Source: Prinia subflava (Eukaryota; Chordata; Aves; Passeriformes; Cisticolidae). Taken from it: DNA of 64,000 nt. The position numbers and the translations under genes are program-made. The notes under the pieces are model-generated. The model was not told the origin of the DNA and did not search any database. It was given only the letters and a program-made list of their open reading frames with translations. The stretch covers positions 16,009,162 through 16,073,161 of the forward strand of contig NC_086283.1 in assembly GCF_021018805.1 (NCBI RefSeq). Direction: 5' to 3'. Positions within the stretch are counted from its first letter, which is position 1, and each line of letters opens with the position of its first letter. Below are positions 13,019-24,985 of this stretch, piece after piece.

Positions 13019-15824
13019 ACACTGCTATGTCCTTCACCCTCAACAGTAAATTAAGGGCAAGATGAGTCAACTGAAGAAAGCCAGAAGAAGATTTTTCATG
13101 ACACTGTGAAGGTATTTTATAGCTTGTCCTCTCACAACAAGAAAACATCAGTCTTAGAGATACTCCAGTACACGAGCCATTGGAAGGCCACAGTGATAGT
13201 ATGTAGACAACTTGGGACATGTCACTTCCCAGAAAGCAGTAGCAGGAGAGGAAAGTGGCTTAATCCAGTCCCAGCACTCTGATCTTCTGGCCTTCTGAAT
13301 CTTAGGTTTCAAATGTTGATGTGACATGCTTTGAAATCAACCCCCAGCTCCTGGGAAGTTCAAGGAGTATAACAATATTGCTGTAGTGTCAGAGGTGGTG
13401 AGTGAGATAGTGCCTCTGTTGTGAGATAGTTCTCACTGCCTCATCAAAGTCAGGAAACTTTATTAATCATATACCTTTCCATTTTCACGTTGTAGTTCTT
13501 GGCTGGAGTTTCTTTTGCTGACTCATCAATAAAAAATACACCAAATCCCACTTTGATGGAATTTCCTCTTCTACAATAAACCAACGTGAAGCCCTTTAAA
13601 ATCTCCAGCCTTCCATGTGTGTGAGGATGGCACCACAGTTTGAATGCTGTTTCTCATCACCTGGAAAACATTTAAAAACTTGATCTAATTTTCAATGTTA
13701 CACAGTTCTCAAAGACTTCATCTATGTATTGTGTAAAAATGGGTGAATAAAACAATTTCTCAATAATCAATAAAACATTACAGCTTGAGAGAGAAAAGAG
13801 TATTTGTTGCAAACAAATACATCTGTACTTTTAGTTTTAAATACTGCTTGGAAGTCCTGCCTTGAAGGAAGGTCTCCAAAAGAGCTGTTACATCTTTTGG
13901 TGGCCTAGATAATAGAAATGTCATCTTCTGGGAAAGTTAACTAGTATTACCTCCAAGGCATTGAGTGGTCTGAGAGATTGTATTGAGATGTCTGTCGCCA
14001 TTCTGCACTCTGACTGTCCTTTATCTTGTTAGCAACCCAGGAAAAAGCCCCAAATGACAGATGACAATTAAAATTCTTCATTTCTCAATTCCTCTAAAGA
14101 CCTTGTTCAGATCTCGGTCCATGGTCCACTCTTCTGATCACTTCTTTGCACTAAATACATCAAATAGCCCAGCAGTGTGTGTTTAGCTTGTGCACTACAT
14201 TGGCACGTAAAAAGCAGAGATCTCAGAGAACTTTTACAGCTCTTGAAAACTAATGGCAAGGAGTTCATTGTGCTTCCTGGGGTATTCTCACTACTCATTC
14301 AAGACCAGTATCCAGCATGAGCAGGTTGCTCCACCAGGAGCCGGTTGTTTTGTGTGTGAGTTTCCATTTCAGCAAGCCTATCTAACCATGAGTTCACTCA
14401 ATGGAGGTTACTAGACATATTAAAAATATAAAAAATTATATGTATATATATGTACACACATAAATGTGGGAACAACCACAGATCTTTTTTCTGGGCTCTT
14501 GGAAACTGCACACCTGGAAGTGTGGTTAGGACCAAGTTCTGACTGATTATGAGTCCTTAGGCAAGATTCATTAGCAGGTGGCAACTCCTATGGAAAACGA
14601 AAAACACTGCAAATATAATTTGCATTTGAAACCTCAACAACCTAATGTAGACATCAAATAGGAAGACACAAGCAACCATAAAATTTACAGACTGTCTATT
14701 CACCCAGGGAAGCATTGTGGGCTGAAAAGAATCTGTTGCCTTACACTACCTTTAAAGCTTTAAGGAACAGAAGAACCTTTTCTGACAAAACAAACCAACA
14801 AACCAACCATCCAACCAATCTGGACATAAATATGATTCCCAAAAGAGGCTTCTATGTCTAGAGGAAATGGATCAGCCTGATAATTTCTCATGAGAGCAAG
14901 TTTGCTTCCATTATCCATGTCCAAAGACATTTTTTTACCATGTACTCTCCACAAGCATTTCTCAGGCTGTTTGCAATTTGGTTCCAGTCACAATGTGCAA
15001 TCAAATTACCTGCTTGAAATTTTGTCCATAAATGCAAGTAACCAACAGCAGACTTGAACATGAAAAACATTCCCATTGCAGAGTTCGACTTGTTCTCTTC
15101 TGAACCTCTTCTGAGATGAATTTTTATTTCATACCATATTTATCATGAGAAAGATATGACTCAGATCTTCTATTCTAATAGTGAAATATATGTCAGAATG
15201 AGGCAAAATACAAAGGAAAGGAAAGTTCTTTCTTTCTCAACCTGACATACACTTTCTACTTCCATTCAGTTTCTTTCATCACCCTCTGCATCCTTTTTCC
15301 CTTTTTTTAGCTTTCCTAATGTTCAGGTTTTTCATCTTTTGTGCACAAACTCAAAGGCAATGAGGGACTTTATCCTACTTTTTTTTTTTCCAAATAAAAA
15401 TTCATTCAAAATATGTGTCTTGCCAACAAGAAAATGTTTTTCATAAAACATCTCAATTTTCCACAGAAAATTCTAGTTTTCCTAGAGAAGTATTTTTTAG
15501 CATTTTGGCTCTGAATGATGACTTGTTTATCAAATAAAGTGAATGTTTCTAACCAAAACTTAAAAGACAGCTTACTTGTCTCCAAAAATAAACATATTGC
15601 TATGAGAACTGAATCATCTCAATCTGGTCCTTTTGGCCCTGCATCTCTTGGCTGAATTTTCTGATAAGCTTTTCCTGTATTTAAAATATTCTTTACATCT
15701 CTGCCTGACTTAAATCTGATGGCAACATTTATAAAAAATGAGTGCACTCTGCAATGTCTCCTCACAGCACTAAGAGGATATTTCCCCTTTTCCAGTCAAT
15801 GGGACCTTCATCAGATTGACGTGT
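13019..15824. other. Noncoding stretch with small simple repeats
   Basis: No gene is seen. An AT-alternating patch at about 14423-14462 ends in a short ACAC run. A CAAC/CCAA-type low-complexity tract lies at about 14788-14820. A T run lies near 15381-15390. Open frames are all short. Confidence 0.55.
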
Positions 15825-15955
15825 CTTCTTAAATATGATGGATGGTGGCTTAGCCACTTCCTTGACCACTTCCAGGACTCTCAGGGGTATCTCAGGAGGT
15901 CCTGTGGACTTGTGCACCTTCAGGATCCTTCAATGGTCTTCAGCCATGAGGGACT
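15825..15955 (-). mobile_element. CR1 LINE fragment from the reverse-transcriptase end of ORF2
   Basis: The + strand text 'ggatggtggcttagccactt', followed by 'ctcaggggtatctcaggagg' and 'cctgtggacttgtgcacctt', parallels the reverse complement of the CR1 ORF2 segment usually read as '...gtggcttggcgagc...' then '...cccatagacttgtg...'. Mutations have destroyed any coding continuity. A 118-codon + strand frame crossing it is antisense to the element and not meaningful. Edges are approximate. Confidence 0.7.
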
Positions 15956-18900
15956 GTCTCCTGTGTGAGGCACCTCACTCTGAAGCAAAGGAACAGCACG
16001 GAGGGAAAAGAACAACAGGGACAAAATGTTTTAAGAAGACCACGACACCCATTCCTTATCCTGCTGTGCTGCCTGCTGGGTCAGGAATGAAACTGAGCCT
16101 GGCAAAAGGAGGGAATGGTGGAAGTGCATGTTTAGTTTTGGTTTTATTTCTTGCTATTCTACTGCTTTGTTATTGGTTGGCAGAAAATTAAATTTATTTC
16201 CCCAAATAGTTTGTTGTGTTGTTTATTTTTCTCCAGTGCGCTAAGAAACCCAGTGTAAGGTCTTCTGTCTTGCCTGCAGCTTCTTTTCAGTACCATGTGT
16301 CAGGAAGTTCACCCCGAACATCCCACAGGATCAATATATCTGGGAATGCAGAGTTCAAACTTGCCTTATAATCTCAATTTCTTAAGTGAGAGACTCTGAA
16401 CTAACAGCTCTCTTTAGTTATTTGGAAAGGCAAATCTACAAGATCGTGATGAAGAGGTCAGACCCTTCCCTTGTACTCAAGTTTCAGGAGATGAGGTGAC
16501 AATACCTGAAGCATGTGAGGGGACAGAGAGCAGCTCTGTAGACAGATACTTTTTTGCCTGCTGGTTCCCATTACTACCCTAAGAAAAACTCCAGACCAAA
16601 TCCATGGGCATGTGCTCTCAAAAGAAAATGAGAAACATCTTCATGACACACAGACCTGGCACACCCAGGCTTTGCCTCACTTGCTCTCAGAATATGAGAA
16701 ACAGCAAGCAACCCACTAGAAACCCCAGTGAGCTATGAAGTGGGGAAACACCTTCAGACACAGCAGAAGAATAGGGAAATCTGGGGTTTTTTTCAGCTCA
16801 TGTGGGATATTTTTTCAACTGTAGCCATAAAATACCAAGTTCACCTTTTTTCCCCAGTTGCTAAGTGGCTGAGAAAAGGCTAACACAGTAAACAGCTATG
16901 TGATTCATGGCATCACTTCCCAATGCTTGAACTGTGTACACATAAGCCTCAGTAGCAAATTCATAGCAAATTTGGGTCAAGAGTCAAAAAGTTTACGTAC
17001 AAAACTCAATAACCCAAGTTGGTTTCGGCATTGCTAGTGTAAATGACACTTCACACTGGCAAGTGCATGAGCCAAAAGAAGATATAATAATTGCTTAGGC
17101 ATGCCTAAAGCAGTGCAACTGCCAAAATTATCTAAATTAGCTATGTCAGAGCATTTACAGCCATTGGCATGTCCCAAATAATTGACCTGCATCCTGTCCG
17201 AACTGTATCACCCATATAAACCAAGAGTTTAAATTGCTATTGTTCAAGTTAAGCATTAAATTAATGAGTTGCTGAGTTTACTGGAGTCTGACTGCTAATA
17301 AACAAGTTGTCTGGACAATATTTTTAAATTAAATGTGCTTAACAGTGTTGGTGATAAGTTTGAAAACTGCTTTATTCAAAACTTGAGAAGAAAAACAGTG
17401 ACAAGTCAGAAATCATGTAAGAGACAGCCTAGTGCATTCTCTCCTTGGGATTATGGATGAAGCAATAACGCTAAAGCTACTCTTGGCCCGCACACTTCTA
17501 ATAGTGGTTTGCTGCTAGAAGTGCCTCAACTGCTGACATAAATATCTTCCCTTGGGATATTCCACATCAGTTTTTCAGGAATGTCAAGCTCTGGCTTACA
17601 CCTGCTGTCGCCTGATGATGATCTGTGTTGTTATGATGTCTTGCAGACAAAAGCAGCAGTAACAGAGGTGTGACAGGATGGAAAGGACATAGATCTGATA
17701 TCCTGTCAGTCCACACAGGCCCAGAGTGCTACTTGGTGTATGCTAGCCAGTCAAAGAATAGGCTTAAATTTGTATTTCTACAGCTCTGAAGAATTTTTGC
17801 ACTTAAAAACAGCACTGCTCCTGTTTCTTGATGGTTAAAAAATAATATTTTTAACTATTGCTGAGACCTAGCAACAGGACACTGGGAAAACTGCTGCACA
17901 GGCCTTTCCTCTCATGCACTTGCCCACTGAGCTGGAGACTGGTATCATTTGCATGCTCATGTTTCAGCAGGGCCAAACCTCATTCCATTTGGAGATAAGC
18001 CAGCATGAGGTTTAGGAATGAGCCATCCAGGGATTTTCTCCCCAGTGGGCAAACTTGTACATTGCATATACATTGCACCTTGTGTACCATCCTCAGAATC
18101 CCATGCTTTTCAAGAAAGGGATGATTATTCTGAGCGTAAAGGGTGTTCTTGGTTCACTAGAAGGGCCCTGAGATGTAAGTGGGCTGTGTTACTCCACTCC
18201 TTTTGTTTGAAATTATTTCTGAGTAAGAAACTTCTGCCAAAACAGCTTCACTCATTAGTTGTTCTTGGCTAACAGGAGGAAATACGAGTGTACTGCACAG
18301 TCATGTATAACATCTTAACACCTCTCTCCTGTCATCTACATGAAAGTGCATCCCATTACAACAAAAACAGACTCCAGGAAAGGAAAACAGGGTTCAGCCT
18401 GTGTATCAGCAGAGCAGATGAACAGTTTAGTCTGACAGCAAAAACAATTTTGGCTGTTCTGCTAAACACCAATAAATTAAAGCTCATTCTTCCTCCTTTG
18501 CTGTATACTTGTGTTTTGAGTATAGAGGTCTGAGACCCAATCAGGATGGTATTTAAATTATTTACCCTTAGAATTATTCAGTGCTTAAGATGGAAGTATC
18601 TCTTATATCCAAATGCATAATAGCAAAAGAATTCAACATGATTAATGTTTTTGCAATCAATACCAAATGAAGTGCAGGTAATTTTCCACTTGTTTTAAAG
18701 CATTCAGATTATCCCTCAGTGGTATTTTGATCACATATATATACACCACTAGTTTCTGCAACATCAGGATAAATGAGGTGATAAAATCCAAGGGGCAAGA
18801 ATGAACAAAGAAGGCAGACATGCCAAACAGAACCACTGGAGTCTCCCTTTGTTTTTTCAAGAAGTACTATCATAAAAGTAGATTTTTTTCCAGTAACTTT

Positions 18901-19252
18901 TTAAATATCTTGTATTAATAAATCCAAATTATGAGCACTGACTAGCAAACTATGATCACTGTGCTGTCTACACATGCTTGACTGGCACCTTTTAGTCAAC
19001 TTCTATACCCAAATATTCCTTAGTCTGAGCTGGACAAGGATTTATAAGCAAACTTGCTTATGGTGGTTTGATTACAGGATATGCTATTATTACACAGTGA
19101 TTCCAAAGCCCTTCCTACCCATCAGAAAAACACTTTTACTGCCTACAGCCTGGAGCTGACCTCAAAATCAAATTATAAAGACATAACGACCATTATTTAG
19201 CAACCTGAATTTAAAGCAAATGAAAATTTTCCTAGCTAAATGAAAGGAAGCC
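15956..19252. other. Noncoding stretch holding a candidate conserved element
   Basis: No gene is seen. The part from about 17040 to 17370 differs in texture: it lacks low-complexity runs, is free of recognisable transposon text, and carries several TTAAT/ATTA-type and ATTGTT/ACAAT-type steps plus a 14-bp perfect palindrome at 17095-17108. That look is typical of developmental enhancers, but conservation was not tested. Confidence 0.4.
17095..17108. repeat. Perfect 14-bp palindrome TTAGGCATGCCTAA
   Basis: The sequence equals its own reverse complement and is centred on GCATGC. It sits within sequence that looks non-repetitive. It could be a dimeric protein-binding site or chance. Confidence 0.6.
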
Positions 19253-19528
19253 AAAATCCTAACTCTATATCCTAACTCAACAGTAACCCTGACCAGAACC
19301 CTAACTCACATCCAGACCCAGACCCTAACCCAGATTCTGACCCTAACACTGATCCTGAATTTTAACTTAATGCTAACCTCAAACCTGATCCGTAACCCTA
19401 ACCCCTAAGTCCCAACCCCAACACTAACTGAACCCTAACCCTAAACCTAATCCCTAATCGTCATATTTATCCTAACACTAACTAACTCTGGCCCTAACTC
19501 CTATGACTCACCCCTAGCCCTAATCTTA
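19253..19528. repeat. Degenerate interstitial telomeric-type repeat (CCCTAA)n
   Basis: Over about 275 bases the + strand carries nine exact CCCTAA hexamers and many one-step variants such as CCTAAC, ACCCTG, CCCCTAAC and ATCCTAAC. The best run is near 19430-19450, where 'aaccctaaccctaaacctaa' is almost perfect. Spacing drifts in and out of the 6-base register. This is what an old block of vertebrate telomere repeat (TTAGGG/CCCTAA) looks like after substitutions and small indels. Flanks are ordinary AT-rich DNA with no recognisable transposon text at the edges. Confidence 0.85.
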
Positions 19529-22500
19529 GGAAGGGGAATTCAGGATACAAACATATCCAGATTCCACAGGACATCAGTGTCAAATGTTCACAACCCCCAA
19601 GCTGCTACTCCATTTAAGACAGGTTCTGCCTCAGTGCTAGTATAAACGTCTTGAAAAGTGGCTGAATTTCCCTTTTTTTCTTTTTTTTAAGTCCATGCAG
19701 AAGGTACACACGGAGAATCAGAAGTGTGAGGAATACGACTTTTGAGTGAAAGCAATAAATTGAGGTTCAATGGACAAAATATCTCTCACTTAATTTAGGA
19801 GTCTTTTGGGGGAGGAGAACACATGCAGGAGAAGTCTTCAAAGCTAAACCCAAGACAGATAAGCAGCTAAAGCAGAAAGAAGAGGAAGAAAGCTAAAAGA
19901 GATAGGAGATCACTAGCTTATCAGACTTGGTTCTGAATTTTAGAAATGAGAGATGGCAATGAGATTGTAACACTTAAAGTAGCATTCTCAAGAAGCATCA
20001 GGAATCCAGCAGGACTCCTTGATCCATCACGCTCAATTTTGAGACATCTATCTATGTTGAAAGATTATGGAAAGATTTTGCTCTTTACATTCTTGTGGGA
20101 TGAACCACTATTCTGATAGTTTATTGCAAGGAGGACAAGTTCAAACATTACAGCACCCAAGAACAGTATTAAGAACTACAGGAGAGGAAAACATCCTCTC
20201 TGGAAGAGACCAGATAAAAATTTTTGTCACATTATTCAAGGAATCTGTTAAGATGACTAGCCAAGAGAAAAGACAAAAGAAAGTGAGTGAAATAATATGA
20301 AACTATTTGGAGAAAAATAAATCAGGCTAATCAACAGTGAAAACCAGTAAGAGAGGTTGCAGCTGTACAAACCACCAAAGGAACTGATCAGTGTTTTTGT
20401 GTCTTCACTGCAAGATTAAAAAATGTTTTAAGGGGAACTGATGGCTGCCAGCACAAACACTGTTATCTTGTCCAGCTGTATGGCCTGGCTCACATCAAAA
20501 CACAATCTTGCAACTATTTATACCTGCTTTTCTGCACAGCAGGGACCAGATTCCTGAAAGGCCACAACTCCCATGTGGAAAGCCAAAAGGAAGCAGCCAA
20601 ACATCACCAGATGCTTCCATTAGTCTCAAGAAGATGGATTCTGACACGTTCCAATGCTTTTTGAGGAAGAGTTTGAGCTTAGGTAAGTTTCTTTCAGCCT
20701 TTTTTGCCACAAAAGCATCTTGCCAGTGGCGTTCCGAGCCATGGCTACGGGCTGCAAGGAGCAATTCAATCTCACTTCCAAAACGCGAAGAGACCAAACA
20801 GACTGAGTAACCAAATTGAAATAAACATGTATTTTAGACTTTCAAGCAGAGAAAGTGACAGTCTTGAGATATTTCCATAGTGTTAATACAAGATTTTCAT
20901 CATCTGAAAGCACTTCAATTCCACAGATTCCATTAAATACACCAAAGGCAACATCATTGCTCATCATTTGGCTCGCCATTGCTGTCAAAAAGACAATTTA
21001 AATGAGGAACTAGGTATGGAGAATGCTATTTAGAGATGAGTAATATATTAAAAATATATTTATTATCTTTTCCGTGATTCCTTTAAAATAGTGCAGGCAC
21101 GTGCATGTGGATAATCACCTTGTGTATGATTTTCCCAAGTCCTGAACAGCATAAGTCTCAGAGATCATCAATTAACTACCTGATATCACACAGTTCCCTA
21201 CTGTGAGGTTTTGGGAACCATCCTCTGAATGCACTGCTACCAAGCACTGCCAGGCAGAGGGGCAGAGCAGGTCTGGTACTTTCTGTGCTCCCAGGAGTCA
21301 CATATATACACGAAATGGACTTTTCAAGGATGGTGGAGCGATCCCACTCATCCCTGCAATCACAATGAGTAGCTCTTTCAGTCGTCTTATCCATAATGGC
21401 TTGTTAACCCTTCAGCACAGGTGTGTTCTGCATGTTACACCATTGCTAATAAAATTGCAATGATTTCAGAACCTACAAGCAATAAATTTCAAGCAGTTAT
21501 ATTCAATGTTAAGTCTTTCTATAAACAAAAATATTTTAAAAAATCTTTGCCACTGGCAAAGCATTAAGAAAGGGAACCAAGTGGTCTTTTCATCTACTTA
21601 CTGAAATTAACTTTCATATTAATAAATAATTGACATAATATATTATTCAGACCTTTATATACTGAATTAAGTAGGATGTAAAGCAAAGGTTATTTATTTA
21701 AAGGAAAGTAATAGACATGAAAAACTGCTGTCATTCAAGAACAGCAACAAAGTTGCAAATATATTGAACTTTATATAGCTCTACTCTTGGAGGGGAGACA
21801 GCTTTCCTGCTGTTTCACATTCCCTTTGTTAAAGATTTTACTAGGAAAAGAAAATCCTAGCTCCCACACATTGAAAAACACTGATTTATATCTACAGGAA
21901 TAGATATTTACTTGTTTAAATCCTTTCAAGAGTCACATGCCATGGAGCTACTACTCTTTTTCTGTACATCAGAGAAGACTCACAGACAACATCAAGGAGG
22001 GAGGATTCTCACAGTCCATGGGGCAGAGTAGACCAGTCTCTCAAGTCATTCAGAACCCATCTTAATGGAATCATCAAATCATAACCCTCTTGAAAAAAAC
22101 CAGCCAAAATCAACCTCAGTGTTTCCTGAGTTTCTTACTTTCCATCTCTCACACTTGGAGGAAGCCCCAGAACCTCTTTTGTGACTTTCTGCACTCTTGA
22201 TGCTTGTGCTAGGCTTTGGGATCAAGTTCCTGATCTCTGTTTCTGTGTTGGTGGTGAAATACAATCCTTTTGGCTCAGTGTCCAGGTTTCCTGGAGAACC
22301 ATTCCCACGAAACAAGCTAGGTAATAAGCCAAACAAGTCACACCAAAAATCCGGGAATCTGGATCAATCATTCGAGACCAATCACTAAATTATACATTTT
22401 AACAGATACAGGTTTAGTCTCCTGCATGTCAAGGTAGATTTTCCATTCAGAGAATGACACTCAGGATTATCCTCTGTACTTGTACCATTATTTATTCCAG

Positions 22501-24345
22501 TGATAACTGCTTGAATGACAAGAACCCGTGGCTTAGAGATAGGTTTATGAAAACATTTCATAGTCCCAAAGACATTTATGTGATTGAAACTAATATATTT
22601 GTCTATCTGCCTCAAATTTGCCTGAGTAGACTTGATGGAGTTTGCTCTCCTCAGGAAGATGCTATGCTGGCCTTGAACTGTGTTTTTGTAAGAGACTTTG
22701 GATTGGTTGGTTTATCTCACACTGCACATCTAAATTTTTTTTTATTTCTTATCCAGTAAGACAATTTTTGGAATTTCAAGTCCTTTTCATGCACTCTCTG
22801 TATGGAATAGGTTCATGTAATCCAGTCAGTTCTGGGTCCCAGGACAGATGGCATCTGTTTTCCATATCCTGGGTCATGTCCCTCTTTGTTTTGACTTCTT
22901 AAATTTCCAATTTCCTAAATCTCATTTAGGTATTCTCCTCCTTGGCAAGGAAGATTGGACACCTGTTTTCTTCCACGTCTAAGCAGCCCCCCAGTATCTC
23001 ATCTGTTAGTAGGAGTGGAATCAGTACTGTGGACATCTGTCTGTCCTCTCTCAGCTCAGGGCCTTGTTATCAAGTTGTAGGTCTTCCTTTGTACAGATAC
23101 ATCCAAGAAAGGAAAAGAATTGTATGCTACCAAAAACCTGACAATCACCTGCAGCAAGAAGCAGTGTGTGGATTCTGGATGAACTGAGGATGAACTTTGT
23201 CAAGAGAAAGAAGGGGAACAGGATTTTCTGGACAGCATGGTAGGTACCCAAAAAGGGGTCATGAGAGGATGATGCAAGACTTGAGAGGAAGACACAAGAA
23301 TTGTTATAATCCCACTACTTGTGCAGATGTAGGACTCCTTGGCCAAAGGCTGTCACTGCACAAAAGGCAATTTTCCAGTGTGACAGCCTTGCCTGGCCAG
23401 GCTGCAGAGCAGGTGTCATTAGTAAATGACAGCAAAGAGAAGTGCTGAGCAGCAAGCAGCACACAGTGACAGTGGCACAGAAAGGACAGAATGCAACTTT
23501 CACTTGGACCTCTGTGGCTCCTGGCCATGTCATTTATCTGCCTTTCCTTCACCAAAATAAGGAACTGTCTATGCTTCCCTGCTTTGCTTTCATTGCCCCT
23601 TCATCTCATGTCTTTGTTCTCCTCAGGCTAGAGACATGACTCAGAATCCTAATGAAGGACAGGAGGACTCTTCCCTGGGTAGAGAGATTTAAGTAATTAG
23701 ATTGGCTGCTCCACAACTCCATTTTATTTGCTGAGCACTGAGTATATCATGTTTTCAGTGGGTATTTGCTAGTTGCTGAGATTTAATAAGTATTAAATTA
23801 ATGATCTAGTGCAAAGTATTTCTTGTCTTATTTTGAAACTAAATTATCAGTCTAAATAGGTGAGGTGAAGGAAGTTAGAATAAGTAGTGTTTATTTTTTA
23901 GAGAAATTCTTTGTGTTTCTCAGGACTGAGAAAGTCTAGGGCATAGCAATAATTTTATTTACTGGTTACTGTAATTTTAATTATACTGATCTATTGTAAG
24001 TCTTTTAAAGGTTAATCCTGGAATACCACTTGCATTTCTTCTTGCTCTCTTTTGAAAGATTAATTTTCCCTCTAAGCAGATCCAAACTCTCTTGCTGTCA
24101 ATTGACCACAAAACCAATTGTCATGATCACAGAGCTGGCTTGATTTATGAGAAAACATGTACTTTGCTTCCACTATAACCATTTCTCACACCTTTTCCTT
24201 ATCCAAACACATTACTACTAGGAAAAAGAAAAAGGACAATTTGCAACTGTAACTTATATGGCAGAGAACACTGATAATTGAGCTGATTTTTCAAACCATG
24301 TGGTGAACATGTTCCTCCCAGATGACAAAAACCAGTACAGCAATG
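19529..24345. other. Noncoding stretch, no gene seen
   Basis: Frames of about 100 codons occur near 20495-20810 on both strands and near 22454-22759, but they overlap one another and show no family signature. A pyrimidine-rich patch lies near 19668-19690. I recognise no transposon here. Confidence 0.5.
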
Positions 24346-24570
24346 ATCTCCAGGGGAGGTTTAGATTAGATGTTAGGAAAAATATCTGCACTGAAAGGGT
24401 GGTCAGACCTCAGAACAGTCAGCTCATGGAAGCAATGGAACCACCAACCCTGGAACTGTTCAAAACCACAGAGTCACTTGGGAAATTATTCAGTTGTGAA
24501 CAAGGTGGAGCTAGTTTAATTCAATAACCTTAGAGGTCTTTCCCAACCTTGGTGATCCTATGAGTCTATG
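24346..24570 (+). mobile_element. CR1 LINE 3' end, plus strand
   Basis: This copy reads in the CR1 sense direction: 'ggtttagattagatgttagg', then 'ctgaaagggtggtcag', 'ctggaactgttcaaaac', and the 3' tail 'ccttagaggtctttcccaac' followed by 'gatcctatgagtctatg'. The tail is the family's terminal octamer repeat in degraded form, so the 3' end is intact in position. The element is 5'-truncated. No stretch is usefully coding. Confidence 0.9.
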
Positions 24571-24754
24571 AAAACTAAGGAGAGCTGTACCACCAGATCC
24601 CCTAGGCATCTTCGGACAGATAACAAATTGAGTGTTTTAGGCAAGAGGCAGTGGAGGGGGCAAGTTAAACAGAGCTGCTTTGTGTCAGTTTCCACAGCAA
24701 TCAGGGGCAAAAGGCCTGTAAGCAATTTAAATAAAATGATAAATAGGAGAAAAA

Positions 24755-24985
24755 AATTGGGTTCTACCTTTTCTAACCCATGCTGGCTGTCCCTGTTTCC
24801 CTGGTTGTCCCTTCCACATGATGACACTCAGGATGATCTGCTCTATAACCTTCCCTGGTACCAAGGTCAGGCTGACAGGCCTCAATTCCAGGATCCTCCT
24901 TCCAATCCTTCCTGTAGCTGGGCATTATATTAGCTAGTTTCAGCCAAGTGGGACATCTCCAGCTAACCAGAATTGCTGGTAGAAA
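24755..24985 (-). mobile_element. CR1 LINE ORF2 fragment, minus strand
   Basis: The + strand text 'cccatgctggctgtccctgt', 'atgacactcaggatgatctg', 'ctataaccttccctggtacc', 'aaggtcaggctgacaggcct' and 'tccaatccttcctgtagctg' is the reverse complement of the CR1 reverse-transcriptase region, with high similarity to the family as I know it. It lacks the CR1 3' end. It therefore came from a different insertion than the plus-strand copy less than 200 bases upstream, or from a rearranged one. Confidence 0.88.

Noticed and set aside
12948..13220. Frame with an IHSF-type repeat
   Set aside because: The repeat is the translated AATG/AATA microsatellite.
15835..16191. 118-codon plus-strand frame
   Set aside because: Its first third is antisense to a CR1 fragment and the rest has no recognisable feature.
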